From Fasciolopsis buskii (Eukaryota; Platyhelminthes; Trematoda; Plagiorchiida; Fasciolidae), in the NCBI GenBank assembly GCA_008360955.1, contig LUCM01010366.1, positions 117,593 to 181,592 of the forward strand: DNA of 64,000 bases, read 5' to 3'. The notes beneath the pieces are model-generated. The model ran no database searches, was not told where the DNA came from, and saw nothing but the letters and a program-made list of their open reading frames with translations. The first letter of the stretch is position 1. The number at the start of each line of letters is the position of its first letter. Below, one piece after another: positions 37,687 to 49,105 of the stretch. Position numbers and translations under genes: made by a program.

Positions 37687-38170
37687 TTCATATGATGCAT
37701 CATCTAATGTCAACATCGAACTTGTCATTGAAAACCCCGAACGTTCTGCACAACTGTTTCATCCTTGTTAGGATTCATCGGCGGTGCATATCCATCCCTG
37801 CGGATCAAAAAATAACAAAATTGTTGGGGATAATTTGTAGTTTTTTCGATTCATTCGGAGACGTTCGTTCTCGCCCGGGGAGTTATTCATCTGATGCACT
37901 TAAAGATCTGCGGCCTGCAAAATTCAGCCACATGCGAGGCTGCTATTTCACCTACTCTATGTATTTGATGGAGCTCTGGTAACCAGCCCATTTGACGCCA
38001 TGGTTAACACGTCAGTCTCACAATCAGTCGTCCGGAGTTCGAGATCTATTTCGAGCGCGACAGACGTGGACTACAGTTGATGGTTCCTAACAAGGATGAA
38101 GTATATGTATAATGCTTCCATGGCGGCCAGTGGCAAGTTGGATGTTGACACTGTACGTCGAATCATTTGG
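37687..38170. repeat. Family B tRNA-headed fold-back repeat
   Basis: The left arm (about 37697-37805) contains tgtcaacatcgaacttgtca and ctgtttcatccttgttagga. The right arm (about 38060-38170) contains the inverted counterparts, cctaacaaggatgaa and ccagtggcaagttggatgtt. Between them, from 37990, is a tRNA-like head with a B-box-like ggagttcgagatc (38034-38046). The arms are imperfect and one has an extra 150-180 bases inside it (about 37806-37985). The design matches the 54577-54912 copy. Confidence 0.75.
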
Positions 38171-39383
38171 AATTCACGGTCTAAATCTCGATGTCATTAT
38201 TCTACAGTCATAAATGCATAGAGGTGAGAGAAGCAGGGCGACGAAGTTGCATCTTTGAAGATCTCGGATTTGATAAGAAGTGAACTAACAATTCACATAG
38301 GCAAAATGAGTCCTGTTACCCAGGCGGTCCCTTATAACTGAGTTTTCATTGTGTAGCTTTGAGAATAATCATGCGACTTTACATTCACAACATGGCCAGG
38401 AGAAGACTTCATCGATCTTCAAGCCCGAGGCCATCGATTACCAGTGATCAGTGGCTATGGGTAATCTCAATTAGGGTGGGTCAAACGTGACCTGCCGTCT
38501 AAATGTAAATGATTCAAACAGTAATGCTAGCCCTGTCCCAGTGTTCTGTGGGCTTTAAACCTTTTAGGTGAGATTCGAATTTGTGATAACACGCTTGTAT
38601 TTGTCTGAAGCGTGAATGTTTTTTTACGTTCAGGTGAACTGCTAGATTTCCGTGAAAACAGACATCTCTTCTTGTTTATTGCTTGGCCACTGACATTATT
38701 TGTCCAGAAGATCATTGGATGAAAGTCTTTATGGCTAGGCTTACTAACAGTTCAAGATTTTGCCCATACCCATCATGAAATTCCACACTAAATCGCTGAA
38801 TCATCAGCCTTAGGAATTACCAGAGTGTCGAAATGGATGTTACGGTCATATTTTCGGAACGAAAAGGGCTGTGACGAGCAGCTCGCCAACATCACTACCA
38901 GCGCATACGGCAATAGTTGGGAGGTTTATGTATAGAAATTCGAGTTTGACACCTTCTTACGACATGCCCTCGGATGAGTTTCGCACCGGGACAGGGGGGT
39001 GGGGTGGCATACCCATAGCCACTTGAGCCCTCTATACACTAGGCGGGGGTGCGTGTGGTAACCGTGACTTTGGAGCTTGGATCAGAAGAAACTACGTGTG
39101 GTAACGAGCCGTGGGCAGCACGTTACCGTCTACCACTAACTTTAGTCAACAAGTCAGCTTTCACATGTTTTGGAATTGGATAGTCGCATAATTGTACTCG
39201 TTCGATTCGTACCCTATTTTTGTTCTGAATTAAGTGAGGAAGACGAATGGTAACTTGTACCATTCTATCCGGGTCACTTGAAAAGTGGTTTCTTTTCATC
39301 GAGCAATGCTAACCCCAGAAAGATACTAAGTTTACCCAAAGAATGAATGGATGGATAAAAGTAAACGACTTGCCTGTTTTTTT
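38171..39383. other. Unassigned stretch
   Basis: Nothing recognised apart from a G-rich patch at about 38990-39005. Confidence 0.4.
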
Positions 39384-39562
39384 TTACCTTCTATCTTTTA
39401 CTTCCTTTTTATTAATGAAATAACAATGTACATCAATTTTCAGGAAGGAAGTCGCGACCAACAGAGGGCTGCCAAGTGGGGACGTTGACCGGCGGCTGGA
39501 GGATTCGATTCCGCTACTTTCGCGTCTAAACGCCACGACCTTATCCACTTGGCCAATGCCGG
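39384..39562 (-). repeat. SINE family A, full-length copy
   Basis: On the minus strand the head begins near 39562 (ggcattggccaagtggataa). The middle block and tail are complete, with cttcctgaaaattgatgtac. The B-box-like motif is ggaatcgaatcc. Confidence 0.9.
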
Positions 39563-40134
39563 AATCTGGAGAGTCGCATAACCGAATTTGTTAACTGCAA
39601 CTGTTATTTTGTGTCAAGAATGTTAGGGTTACGTAAGTGCACGTTAGACAAATTGATTTCTGCCCCAACCGATTCACTATTTTATATTTTTTTCAGTCCC
39701 GATACAAGTATAATTTAGAAGAACCGACTGACGAAAGCTGATTGAATGATCTCAAAACTACTGCGTTAAAACTACGGGCCGTTCGTCTTTAAGTGGACTC
39801 TGGCACATTACGACATGCGCCGTAGTCTCGCGATCACTTCCACTTACAACTCATCCAGTACGAGTCATGATGACTTAGGAAAGAAGAGGACAAAATTCCT
39901 TTGCTCTCATTGGTCCGGATATAGGACAGCAAGCGGTTTCCAATTTTTCAGTTCTATTTCTACCCGCGTCTGTGTAGTCTAGTGTCAGCAGCGAATATAA
40001 GGCTTGCTTTTCAAACCAGCATAAAATGCTTCGGTTAGTAAACCACAAGTAAACCAGTCATTTGTGGCTGCTTGCCGAGACTGTGACAAGACCTTCAGTG
40101 ACATGAAAGGGCTGTGTTCATGATCCGTTTGACA

Positions 40135-40191
<57 letters not shown>

Positions 40192-40371
40192 CCCGTTTTT
40201 TTCGACTTTCCAATCAATTTGTGACTGCTGATCTTGAATTTTCAGGATGAGCGACAAAGGCCTTTTCCATCCCCACTTAGAATGCGTGACTGTAGTGATA
40301 ACTGTCATCAAACTCAACCACAAGATGATTATGTGAATCTCCGAGCAAAAACACACGAATATTTGATGTTA
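39563..40371. other. Unassigned stretch with (AAT)n
   Basis: Only the AAT microsatellite at 40137-40190 is recognised. Confidence 0.45.
40137..40190. repeat. (AAT)n microsatellite
   Basis: Eighteen uninterrupted AAT units. The poly-isoleucine frame on the minus strand comes from it. Confidence 0.96.
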
Positions 40372-40531
40372 AGTGGTCACGTGGTCACTCTCATGGTGTT
40401 TCAGCCTGAAGTCCCAGTCTTCCTGCACTCGATGAACTTACCCACTTGATACCTTTCTATTTGTATGGGTCCCTACTTCCTAAAAATGACGTGCATTGTC
40501 GTTTCATTATTAAAAGTAAAAAAGATAAAAT
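40372..40531 (+). repeat. Probable diverged SINE family A copy
   Basis: The 3' half fits the family: gatgaacttacccacttg at the middle block, ggtccctacttcctaaaaat, gacgtgcattgtcgtttcat, and a gtaaaaaagataaaa end. The head is recognisable only loosely (agtggtcacgtggtcactc). It lies 85 bases upstream of the LINE insertion. Confidence 0.62.
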
Positions 40532-40603
40532 GAGATACACGAACCGGAACCTCGTTTATTTCTCCGTTCTCATTTTTAACATTCTCGATCATTAACGACA
40601 TAT

Positions 40604-40615
40604 TGCTTGTCAGTC
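40604..40615. repeat. Left target-site duplication of the RTE LINE
   Basis: The 12-base tgcttgtcagtc abuts the LINE 5' end and recurs at 44022-44033 directly after its GAT tail. Confidence 0.88.
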
Positions 40616-41261
40616 ACAACGAGACTATACCTTGACGTGGTGTGGCGGCTTGCGTGCCTCCATGATCCAACGAGCTATGCAAGACAGCTTATCTCAAGCC
40701 AAAGATCCAATCTTGCCTGGACGGTCAATGGGTAGAGGCCTGACTAAGTAATCTCCTGGTCCTCCAAGTTGGGGGTTGATCTGAGTTAGCAGCTCAGTTG
40801 GAAAAACGAGTGGAAGAATAATTGATCCAAGTAGATGGGCTTCCACTCAGCTGTACCCCGCTGCCTTGCGGTCAGGTTCTTGGCAGAACCCCAATCATTC
40901 TTCTGCTTAGCGGCTGGACGCCCTAGCAACACCCATCCATCAGTCCGCATGAGTTACACGCCTACAAATAATTCCATACTGCATCGATTGTCGCGCATGA
41001 TAATCAGGACCGCGCTGCCCATTGCATCGAGCGCAACTGGGGGGGGGGAGGGGCAGTGATAAGTATGCTACTGCTCAGAATTCCCTCCCTTTTATTCAAC
41101 CTGTCTCTTCTGTCTCCAACCCAATCTGTCTGTCCCGTCTACCTAACCGTAGTATCTCCACTGCTAACACGCCCTACACTCGCAACGGTTTATTGTCAAG
41201 CGGTGAAGTAGGTGGTTTTCAGCCTGTTTGCTCACATTTTCTCAAGCCTCGTCAGCCTCTG

Positions 41262-42308
41262 AATCTCGGTTCCTTCAATGTGCGCACTCTCATACAGGCT
41301 GGCCGACAGGCGTGTTTGGCTCTGACAGTGAACTAACTCACTTTCGATTGATGTCTGCTGCGTGAGTGAAACACGAACTCCTGATTCGAGTAGAGTGGAG
41401 TGATTCAACTGACTGCGCCAATCGTCTCGTCAAGATATTTTCTTCGCACTTCAGGAGACGAAGCAGCTCAAGCTGTGGGTCAACGTGGTGTAGGAATGGT
41501 GTTGAGTGAGAAGGCTGAAGCAGCCCTTTCAGATTGGATCCCAGTCAACAGTCGCTTGTGTGCCATGAGACTGAAGGGATCAGTCGGCGTCCGAAAGGAT
41601 AGTAATATTAAGCACAGTTTATTTGTTATCTCGGCATGCGCTCCAACAGACTGCATCACTGACATGAAGAAAGACCAGTTTTACGATAACCTCGTCACTC
41701 TTGTTCGGAAGAGCAAACGCTCTGACATTGTAGTGGTAGCAGGTGACTTCAATGCACAAGTTGGAAAACTGAGTGCATCGGAGTCCTTTTTAGTTGGGCG
41801 ATGCGCCTTGACTGCACAGCGAACAGACAACGGGGAAGAACTTCTCCAATTCTGTGCAGACAATCATTTATTCCTATCTAGTACGAATTTCCGACACAGT
41901 TCGCATCGCACTGCGACATGGCGCTCTAACTCGACAGGTACTTTGAGTCAGATTGACCATATCGCAGTTAGCTATCGTTGGCGCGGTTCTGTCCAGAACT
42001 GTAGATCATACTGGACCACGTACGTCGAATCGGACTATGCGTTTGTCTTAATGCGATTTTTGCTGCAGCTCAATGGCCATCGACGCAGGCCACAAACCCG
42101 ATTGGCCGTCGAATGTTTGTCTGATTCGTCTGTTCGCAACAGCTACGAACAGAAACTGTCCGAGGAACTAAGAACTGCGACCAGTAGCAATACAGACGAT
42201 CAGTGGGATCAAATTAAGCTGGCGATGCATTTGGCAACAGATTTCGTTTGTGGTTCTAGGTCTAGCATTCGTCAAAACACTGGATCTCTCAAGCGTCGCT
42301 TAGTCTAA
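41262..42308 (+). pseudogene. RTE LINE endonuclease (APE type), frameshifted
   Basis: The domain nicks target DNA for reverse-transcription priming. It opens with LNLGSFNVRTLIQAGRQ (about 41262-41312), then leaves frame; frame 41400-42308 carries the rest. That frame has SDWIPVNSRLCAMRLKGSVG, LFVISACAPTD (about 41618-41650), DIVVVAGDFNAQVGKL (GDFN near 41740-41752, catalytic D and N) and TATWRSNSTGTLSQIDHIAV (about 41907-41968, with the conserved T-W and IDHI/S motifs). SDYAFVLM at about 42030 replaces the usual SDH, so the terminal catalytic histidine is lost. It ends at a TAA at 42306-42308 that cuts off the link to the RT. Confidence 0.82.
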
Positions 42309-42503
42309 TGGCGCAAAAACCTTAACTGCCTAACTGCAAGGAAATGAATAAGATGCATCGGCAGTTGCAGCGTCAGTTGACCATAAGCCTTAGGAATGAA
42401 CGCCAAAACTGGTGGGTTAAGGTAGTCGAAGAGATGGAAGTGGCGTCCGCTTCAGGTAACAGTCAAAGACAGCGGTGGGCGGCGAACTTCGGTTAGTGAA
42501 ATC

Positions 42504-43420
42504 GTGTGCGATAGGAATGGAGAGCTCATTCATGGTAGACAGGAAAGACTGGACCGTTGGGCAGAACATTTCAAGGATCAGTTTAGCTGGCCACACGCTA
42601 ACGTATTTAGGTTGGCATCTGGAGCTGTGAATCCTTGGAAGGTGTCAATTGATCCCCCAACGGAAGTGGAAATGGAGTCGAATATTCGGCTTGTGAAGAG
42701 GGGAAAGCTGCCGGTTCCGACGAACTTCCCCCAGTTATTTCCAATTTGGGTGGAGAAGTGCTGATGAAATCACCTACCTCCTTGCTTCATGATATTTGGA
42801 ACGAGGAGCGTATCCCGCCATCGTGGGGTGAGTCACCGATTGTACTCATTTCCGAGACGGGCATACGGAGTAGTTGTAGCAATCATTGTGGAATTAGATT
42901 AATTCCGATGGTTGCTAATTTGTTGGCTTCGATAATGCTGCGCCGTTTGACACCGATTCGCGAGATTGATTTCCGCGAACAACAGGCCGGATTTCGGCCA
43001 GGTCGAGGTTGCACGGACCAGTTATTCACTGTCCGACAGATACTCAAAACGCGCCACTGGTGCCGCCGCCCTACGATCGTAGTATTTCTCGACTTGAAAG
43101 GTGCTTTCGACCCCGTGGATCGACCAGCACTATTCAGTGTTCTCCACCAGAAGGGTATGCCAACGAAGTTTGTGAACCTGTTGCAAGCATTATACTTACA
43201 CACTTGTGGTCGCTTAAGGGTATACAGTGAATTGTCGAGTTCATTCGAAACGACTAGTGGTGTTCGACAAGGGTGTCCCATCTCTCCATTCTTGTTCAAC
43301 TTCGTCATGGACGAGATGATGGAAGATGCTTTCAGAGGTCTCCGGGATGTAGGAATGGAACTGGGAAGTGGAGGGAAACTATGCAACCTAGATTACACAG
43401 ACGACATCGTGTTTACGTAG
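42504..43420 (+). pseudogene. RTE LINE reverse transcriptase core, truncated
   Basis: Two overlapping frames (42504-42764 and 42746-43420) give RQERLDRWAEHFKDQFSWP in the linker, then the RT. Fingers: IPPSWGESPIVLIS, NHCGIRLIPMVANLLASIML, QQAGFRPGRGCTDQLFTVRQ. Motif A is VVFLDLKGAFDPVDRPALF (about 43079-43135), motif B SGVRQGCPISPFLFN (about 43255-43300), and motif C YTDDIV (about 43394-43411, the usual A replaced by T). The frame stops at TAG 43418-43420, right after motif C. The following thumb is deleted, so the enzyme would be inactive. Confidence 0.85.
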
Positions 43421-43421
43421 T

Positions 43422-43800
43422 ATGGCTAGGATTGGATGGAGTGACCGGGTGAGTAACATTGATGTTAGGAATCTGGTATTGGGTGCCACTTCTGAGAACA
43501 GCTTGTTTCAGCGTATGAAACTTAGTAGACTACGCTGGTTGGGTCACGTGTTGCGTATGACGAACACTCGTCTACCATACCGTGCCTTATTTTGTGTTCC
43601 TCCTAAGGAATGGAAGAAGTCATGTGGAGGCCAACAGACGACGTGGCAACGTGGGATATAAAAGATGTACAGCGAAGTTAAGTAAAGTAAGTGTCTCACG
43701 CCTTTGTGGTTGGGGTCCGAAAGACTCGTCGACTTGCTGGCTGGAGACACTGAAGGATATGGCAGTGAACCGTGAACAGTGGCGATCGTGCTGTCATTTT
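43422..43800 (+). pseudogene. RTE LINE C-terminal region
   Basis: The frame 43422-43661 starts MARIGWSDRVSN and carries VRNLVLGATSE and LSRLRWLGHVLRMTNTRLPY. Read on in another frame, RLCGWGPKDSSTCWLETLKD and NREQWRSCCHFL follow (about 43696-43803). These are the conserved terminal motifs of this LINE type, also seen decayed near 31850-32030 and 46490-46760. It is joined directly to motif C by the internal deletion. Confidence 0.8.
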
Positions 43801-44021
43801 CTATCGAATCAGAATGATTGAAAACATGTGCGTTTGTACAGTTAGACTGTGTTCCGTGTGTTGGCTGCAGCAGCATCTTATCTTTTCCCGCATGTGTAGG
43901 TCCGCTCCCTGTTCCCGTTGGATATTTACTCTTTCTATTAAAACGTGTAACTCTGAGGAAAAGGCAGCGGTCAATGAAGCTTGCCTTGCTTTTTAACGCT
44001 GAACGATGATGATGATGATGA

Positions 44022-44033
44022 TGCTTGTCAGTC
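44022..44033. repeat. Right target-site duplication of the RTE LINE
   Basis: The 12-base tgcttgtcagtc is identical to 40604-40615 and adjoins the GAT tail. Confidence 0.88.
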
Positions 44034-44789
44034 GGTTATTGAATACTACTGGTATTTAACTCCGGGCTTTTTTCAGAACACCTGATAAACTGACTTGCAG
44101 ATCTGGTTCCAGCTGTTTAGTCTTGGTTGTTTTGTTGGTCGGTCACGAGACATGATGCACTGTGTGGATTTCAACCGGGATTCAGAGCAGAGTTGGATGC
44201 CTCCGGGTACGTCCCTAGGTTGCCGATAGGGGCGGCCATCAACGCTGGTGGTTAGTTTGGAATAAGTTCAACCAAGATTTACTCAATAAGCGATAGCGGA
44301 CAAGCAGTGGAGTGTTGTGGACCTGGCGAATTTTTGCCTGGCAAGAGTTGTTCATAAAAAATATCACAGGTTCACTGATGGCATTGTGATGTGTCGAGTG
44401 TAGCTCATTACCCCTTGTCAGCTTGTTCCAGTGAGCTAGCCAGCTTCTCCAAAAAGAGCTCATGAATCGATCAAGGTTTACCGGCCAACCTGGAATTACT
44501 CGACCGCACATAAGATCGTTTTCGGTTGCACAAGATTATGGTGGGTTGCATCCTCGAATAAATAGGCCTGTACTGCATCGGGCGGCCCAGTAGTGCAATA
44601 GCTTGACACGTAGTCAGTCTAATCACAAACGGACCTATTCTTACGTGGTGAAAAATTTCTTATCCACCCAGCCATCTATTTTTCCTGACTCGTTTTTCAT
44701 TTGAACGTTCATCTGAACATTCAGTCAGTCATGCCAGGAAGATTATATGCTGTCCATTTCGCATCTTACTTTGATCAGTTTCCAAGCCT
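44034..44789. other. Unassigned stretch
   Basis: A 90-codon minus-strand frame at 44239-44511 matches nothing I know. Some of this may be the lost leader of the decayed LINE that follows. Confidence 0.4.
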
Positions 44790-46775
44790 GACCAAACTCG
44801 CACCTTTTTTAATAATCGGTTCTTCCAAAGAACAACCCATATTTAATGTGCGAACATTTATGTATATCAGACAACAAGGTCGCATTCAAGATGTCAGCTC
44901 TGTCCTTCGACTGATATTCCTTTTCTCCCATTCCGTAAGAATTCATCTGCCCTGCTCTGGGGACCTTAGGGCTGGAGTTTCTGATCTCCCTGTCCTTGGT
45001 TTGGCTCGCTTCCAGAGAACCGACGATGCAGTAATCAATTGGATTTCGGTCGACACGCGCGTATTGGTAGTAAGACAAAGCGGTTTGGGGAAAGTAAACA
45101 GCCTCCGCTATGGTAGACACAATTTGCTTGTCGTCCCAGCCTTCGCCCTCCAATCGTCAATTTCCTGTAACGCACAAGCTTAAAAGATAGAATTTTCCCG
45201 GCTACTAACATCGGATTGTAGTAGCCGCTTATAAAGAATGTCTTCAATTCTGTCACCAGATTGAGTTCCCGCCGGACCCGGCGTGTTGTGATAACCTGTG
45301 ATTTCCACGGAGTCTCTGCGCTTTCTTTATCCACACCAGTGCAGCTCGGTTGGTAATTAGAATAGTGAAGCTCTATTCAGAACGTGACGTGAACTCAACG
45401 CAGAATCACGTAAGAATCGCGAGATCTGGGTGTCTTACTGTACATTAGGAATAGGACATGCTTCTACCATGGGGATTTCTCGCAAGCTGTTTCATCTGAT
45501 CCGAGTAGTTGGTGTGAGAGAAACGATCTGTGAAGTTGACGGTTTGCCTGCCAACAATCAGCGTCGAAATCTTGTACGTCGGTCGGAGCACTTTGGCACA
45601 GTTTATCTGGCCTTAAGTGTTAGTTCGTCCCGTAGCTATTCCGGCACACTTCTTGTAGTCCGTTTCAACAGATCCAATTTTGGAAGCTAGAATTTGCAAT
45701 TAATTCCAACCCCAAGGACTTCATAAAATACAAGACTTCTCAGCTCTGTTTGAAGAAGGAGGAATAGAACTAATCAGAAAGCTTCAAGTTTTGTTCACGA
45801 AGGTTTGGTATTCCGGAAAAGATTCCTCTTCGTGGGAGAATCGATTGTTGTTTTCATTTAAGGAACGGCTCGTCCAGCGAATGCATGAACTCTAGGGGCA
45901 TTAGCCTAACCTAAAACATCTGCCATTGTCCGTTGACTGCCCAACACACGTGACGAGCAAACAGGGGAGGAGCAGGTCGTGTTACGTGGCGACCTGTGCT
46001 CGCACCTAGAACGTTGTTGTGCTTTCCAAAAGCCGCCAGCCATTGGATTCTTGGAAATTCATGTAGCCTTTGACTCCACTGATACGCCTGCACTATGGAT
46101 TTGTTTGTTGAGAAATTGAGTGCCCGAGAAGCATATGTCAGTCCCCAAAGAGTTGTACCGCCATACGTCAAGTCGGATTGGGGTTTATGGTTAGCTTTTG
46201 TCACTCTCGGTCGTCTGCAGTGGAGAACGTGAAGACAAACCTGTATCCCTATTTATTTTCAACTTGGTCACAGAAAATGTTGTACCGAACGCTCTGCTTG
46301 GTTTGCTGAGCAGTGGGTTTCAACTCGTATTGGGGAACAGAGTTTTTTGACTTGGAGTATGTCACTGATACCCTCTTACTGATGGACAATGGAAAGGCCT
46401 CCGACCTACTGATATCTTGTGGGAAGATTGGGTGAGCCAGGGTTTGGTGCATCGTCGGTATCGGGTGCAGATATGTGTCATCTCCCCAGGGGGATCTTTC
46501 TACGTCGCCTTCGGTGGACTGGACAGGTTTTGCGTATGCCTGCGGACGGTCGAACTTTCGCATTCATTTCCTGTGCGCTGACAAAGGCTGGAAAAAGCGA
46601 CATTGCTTGCAGATCATGAACTGGGTACTGGTACATAGAAGATGGCTTCGACTCTGTTACCTGTTGGAGTCAAAAGGAGGACGATTTCCGTTGGTTGAAA
46701 ACAGTGAGAAACATGAGTCAGAACCAAACTCATTGCCATCAGTGCTGTATGGTTTTTCCAGACCTCGTCCTCCGT
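44790..46775 (+). pseudogene. Decayed RTE-like LINE: endonuclease to C-terminus
   Basis: The layout matches the 40616 LINE, at much greater divergence. FNVRTFMYIRQQGRI (about 44840-44885) opens the endonuclease. NWISVDTRVLVVRQSG (45037-45084) and LLVVPAFAL (45126-45153) continue it, and the GDFN part is lost. The linker shows RKLFHLIRVVGVRETICEVD (45484-45543). RT motif A is degraded to VAFDSTDTPALWICLL (about 46060-46120) and motif C to DLEYVTDTLLLMD (46351-46386). The end carries FLRRLRWTGQVLRMPADG (about 46496-46550), a WSQKEDDFRWLKTVRNMSQN stretch (about 46665-46724) and CCMVFPDLV near 46750. Multiple frameshifts and stops; not functional. No GAT tail or target duplication was found. Confidence 0.78.
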
Positions 46776-48965
46776 AAAGTTAACACGAAAAATGATTAGA
46801 ACAAAATCTTATAAATAGTTAATTTTCCGTTTCCCTTAATCGTTTTCCCCTCATATATCCGCCTTTTGTTCTATTTAATTTGACTGCTTGTCATGTCCTC
46901 ATCGCGATTGTTTTCAAACCGGTTTTGCCATTTGATATTTTCTGATCCTCTATCCAAATAACTCGGAGTCGTGCTCACGAACCTAGCAAGACGTACATTT
47001 TGTTGAACTAGCCAATTGCATGAATCGGATAGCTGATAAAATTAGTCGTCTAAAAATTTCAGGTCCACGTTTAGTTCAAAGGCTTTGCTTGTCTTCATCA
47101 CCCGGTTCTGTCAGATCGGTCAAAAATACAGAATTCGGGATCTTCCAGTCGCCGTTGAATTCATAGCTCAATGATTTGTATGGTTGTTCGCAGTTGGGAA
47201 AAATTTCCCCGGAGTTTCCAACGACTGATCTGTTCAGATGGTCCTCTATACCTACCGTATTGCAGGATATATCACGTTTGTCATCTTATTGTCTGATGAG
47301 GAAATACTCCCTTGATAAATTAAGTCCTAGATGCTATTTCAAATGTCATAATAATTTCATTTAACAGCCATGTAAGACGTGAAAGGTCTCATCATGCACA
47401 ATCCAGTCAAGCAAAGTAAGTACCTTGCAGAATTCAGCCTCCTTACACAAAAGATATGCCTGTCACGGAATTCGTGTAACCAACAGTCCTCTATCAGGCC
47501 AGAAATGTTGGTGGCAATTACACCTTTAAAAACCATACCGGAAAGCCTGTTCGCCAAAACGTTTGTAATCGACCTCCCAATTAGAATGAGGACCGTATAC
47601 GTACAATCTGGCGTCCACATTCCTTTATTCAGTCTTTCATTTAACTCCCAAATTTTAGTTCTGCCTGTTTGTCCATTCGGGATCTCGAACCTCGGAAGTC
47701 TGACCGCCGCGTTCCTGTTCACATTCTTTCCAAGTTCTTCACTTCTTGATTTGACTGTCCGCCACTAATTTGATTTTTTCTTAACCATCTACGCTCTTTG
47801 CTATCAACCTTTTGCGCTGAAGTGTTATTTGGGATTGTGTTTGACTGCTGTTTGGCCGGTCGCCATGATGGCGTACAACTACTGACTTTACACTGGTTGT
47901 TTATCGACCCTGTCTCCTTACACGACCAAAGTTAAAACTTTCGTAAGTTGTAGTTAGTCTCTTTGATTAGTTTATTAAATAATTGCACACCTGATTGATT
48001 GGGGGGGGGTTGATCGTTACAAGGAATGGTTAAAATTGAGGCTAATTCCCGAAATCTGTGGTTGTTTTATGCAAAGCTCAAATTAGAGCCAAATGAACTG
48101 TTGCAGTTTGTGAATTTGTCTCGCTGCAGAGGAGTGTACGATCACAATTGATGCAGAGGGTAATCGATTCCGTAGCTCGAATCGATCAAAAACAATTGCC
48201 AGAAGAAGTAATAACGACTATGTCAAAAGTACTCCCAACAGACAAACACCGCGGCAGTAACAAACAGGCTCAACAGAATCAGAAGTCAGTTTGATAGCAT
48301 GAATTCCCTAGCTCATAGTGACAGTTCAAGTTGTTACTCCAAATAGTCGGACAGACAGAGCCAGAGAGAGGCCAAAAAGAAGGAAGGCAAGATTGTTCGG
48401 TACACGATCGGATCAAGCCAGAAATGGCCAATCGGTGAGAACATGAATCTGGCTTGAGCGTGGTTTGGAAAAGAGCAATATAACGGGCCCGGTCTCAGTG
48501 TGCACAAATGTGGATTTGCAATGCTGATGGTAGAGAGTGAAAGTAAAATATTTTTACTCTGCTTACAGGATTTATTTATATTGATCAGTTGAGTGTCGAT
48601 TCTACTCGAATTCACTATTTCAACATTACAAAATGGAAGTGAAGGTTTACAGGCGTTACAGTTGTGAATGGTATAATGTTAATAATATATCGTTGTTGGT
48701 AGATGTAATGCGCCAACGTTTCGACTTCCGTGGGTAGTCTTTGTGAAGGTAAGTTTTACAATCAAATGATTGAGGGAACGTTCACATGCGAAACATGACA
48801 AACGTTTTTTGTGATTATTGTGAAATGATGAAGATTGCTAAACCGAATGAGACAACTTCAGGAAACGAACTAATGATCAGTTGTTTAGTGATAGCAATTT
48901 CCAACCACCAATACGAGCCCAATGGAATGTATTGGGGGGATTTTTTCTCTTCTCTCAAAATAGGT
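46776..48965. other. Unassigned stretch
   Basis: No repeat family or recognisable protein. Overlapping frames of about 120-130 codons on both strands at 47357-47768 are uncharacterised. A run of ten G lies at 48001-48009. Confidence 0.4.
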
Positions 48966-49105
48966 CGGCGGTGGCCTGGCAGATAAGATCGTGGCGTCTG
49001 GACGTGAGGATGGCGGATTCGAATCCTCCCAACGCCGATCAACTTTCCCATTGGCAACCCTGTTGGCCTTGGCGCCCTTCATGAATAAAAGAAGCAGAAG
49101 ATATG
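48966..49105 (+). repeat. SINE family A copy with internal 3' deletion
   Basis: The head is complete (ggcggtggcctggcagataa, B-box-like cggattcgaatcc), and the middle block is present but shortened. The gatgtacattgttgtttcat segment is absent, leaving atgaataaaagaagcagaag at the end. Confidence 0.85.

Larger units (their letters stand above)
40616..44021 (+). mobile_element. RTE-type LINE with both ends, internally deleted
   Basis: A non-LTR retrotransposon with defined ends: 5' start acaacgagactataccttga, 3' tail of about six GAT units, flanked by a 12-bp duplication. Order: 5' leader, APE-type endonuclease, reverse transcriptase, C-terminal tail with RLRWLGHVLRM, and a 3' untranslated region of about 220 bases. 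The same 5' end appears inverted at 7305. The 3' end appears at 3258, 27914 and 52294. Frames are broken in several places. About 0.5 kb is missing just after YTDDIVF at about 43420 compared with the copy at 4438-7075, so the undeleted element would be near 3.9 kb. RTE placement rests on the two-domain layout, motif style and short-repeat tail. Confidence 0.88.

Noticed and set aside
47293..47300. ctgatgag core as a hammerhead ribozyme, as found in some flatworm SINEs (also at 54075-54082)
   Set aside because: Neither site is followed by a stem and the GAAA element needed for a hammerhead.
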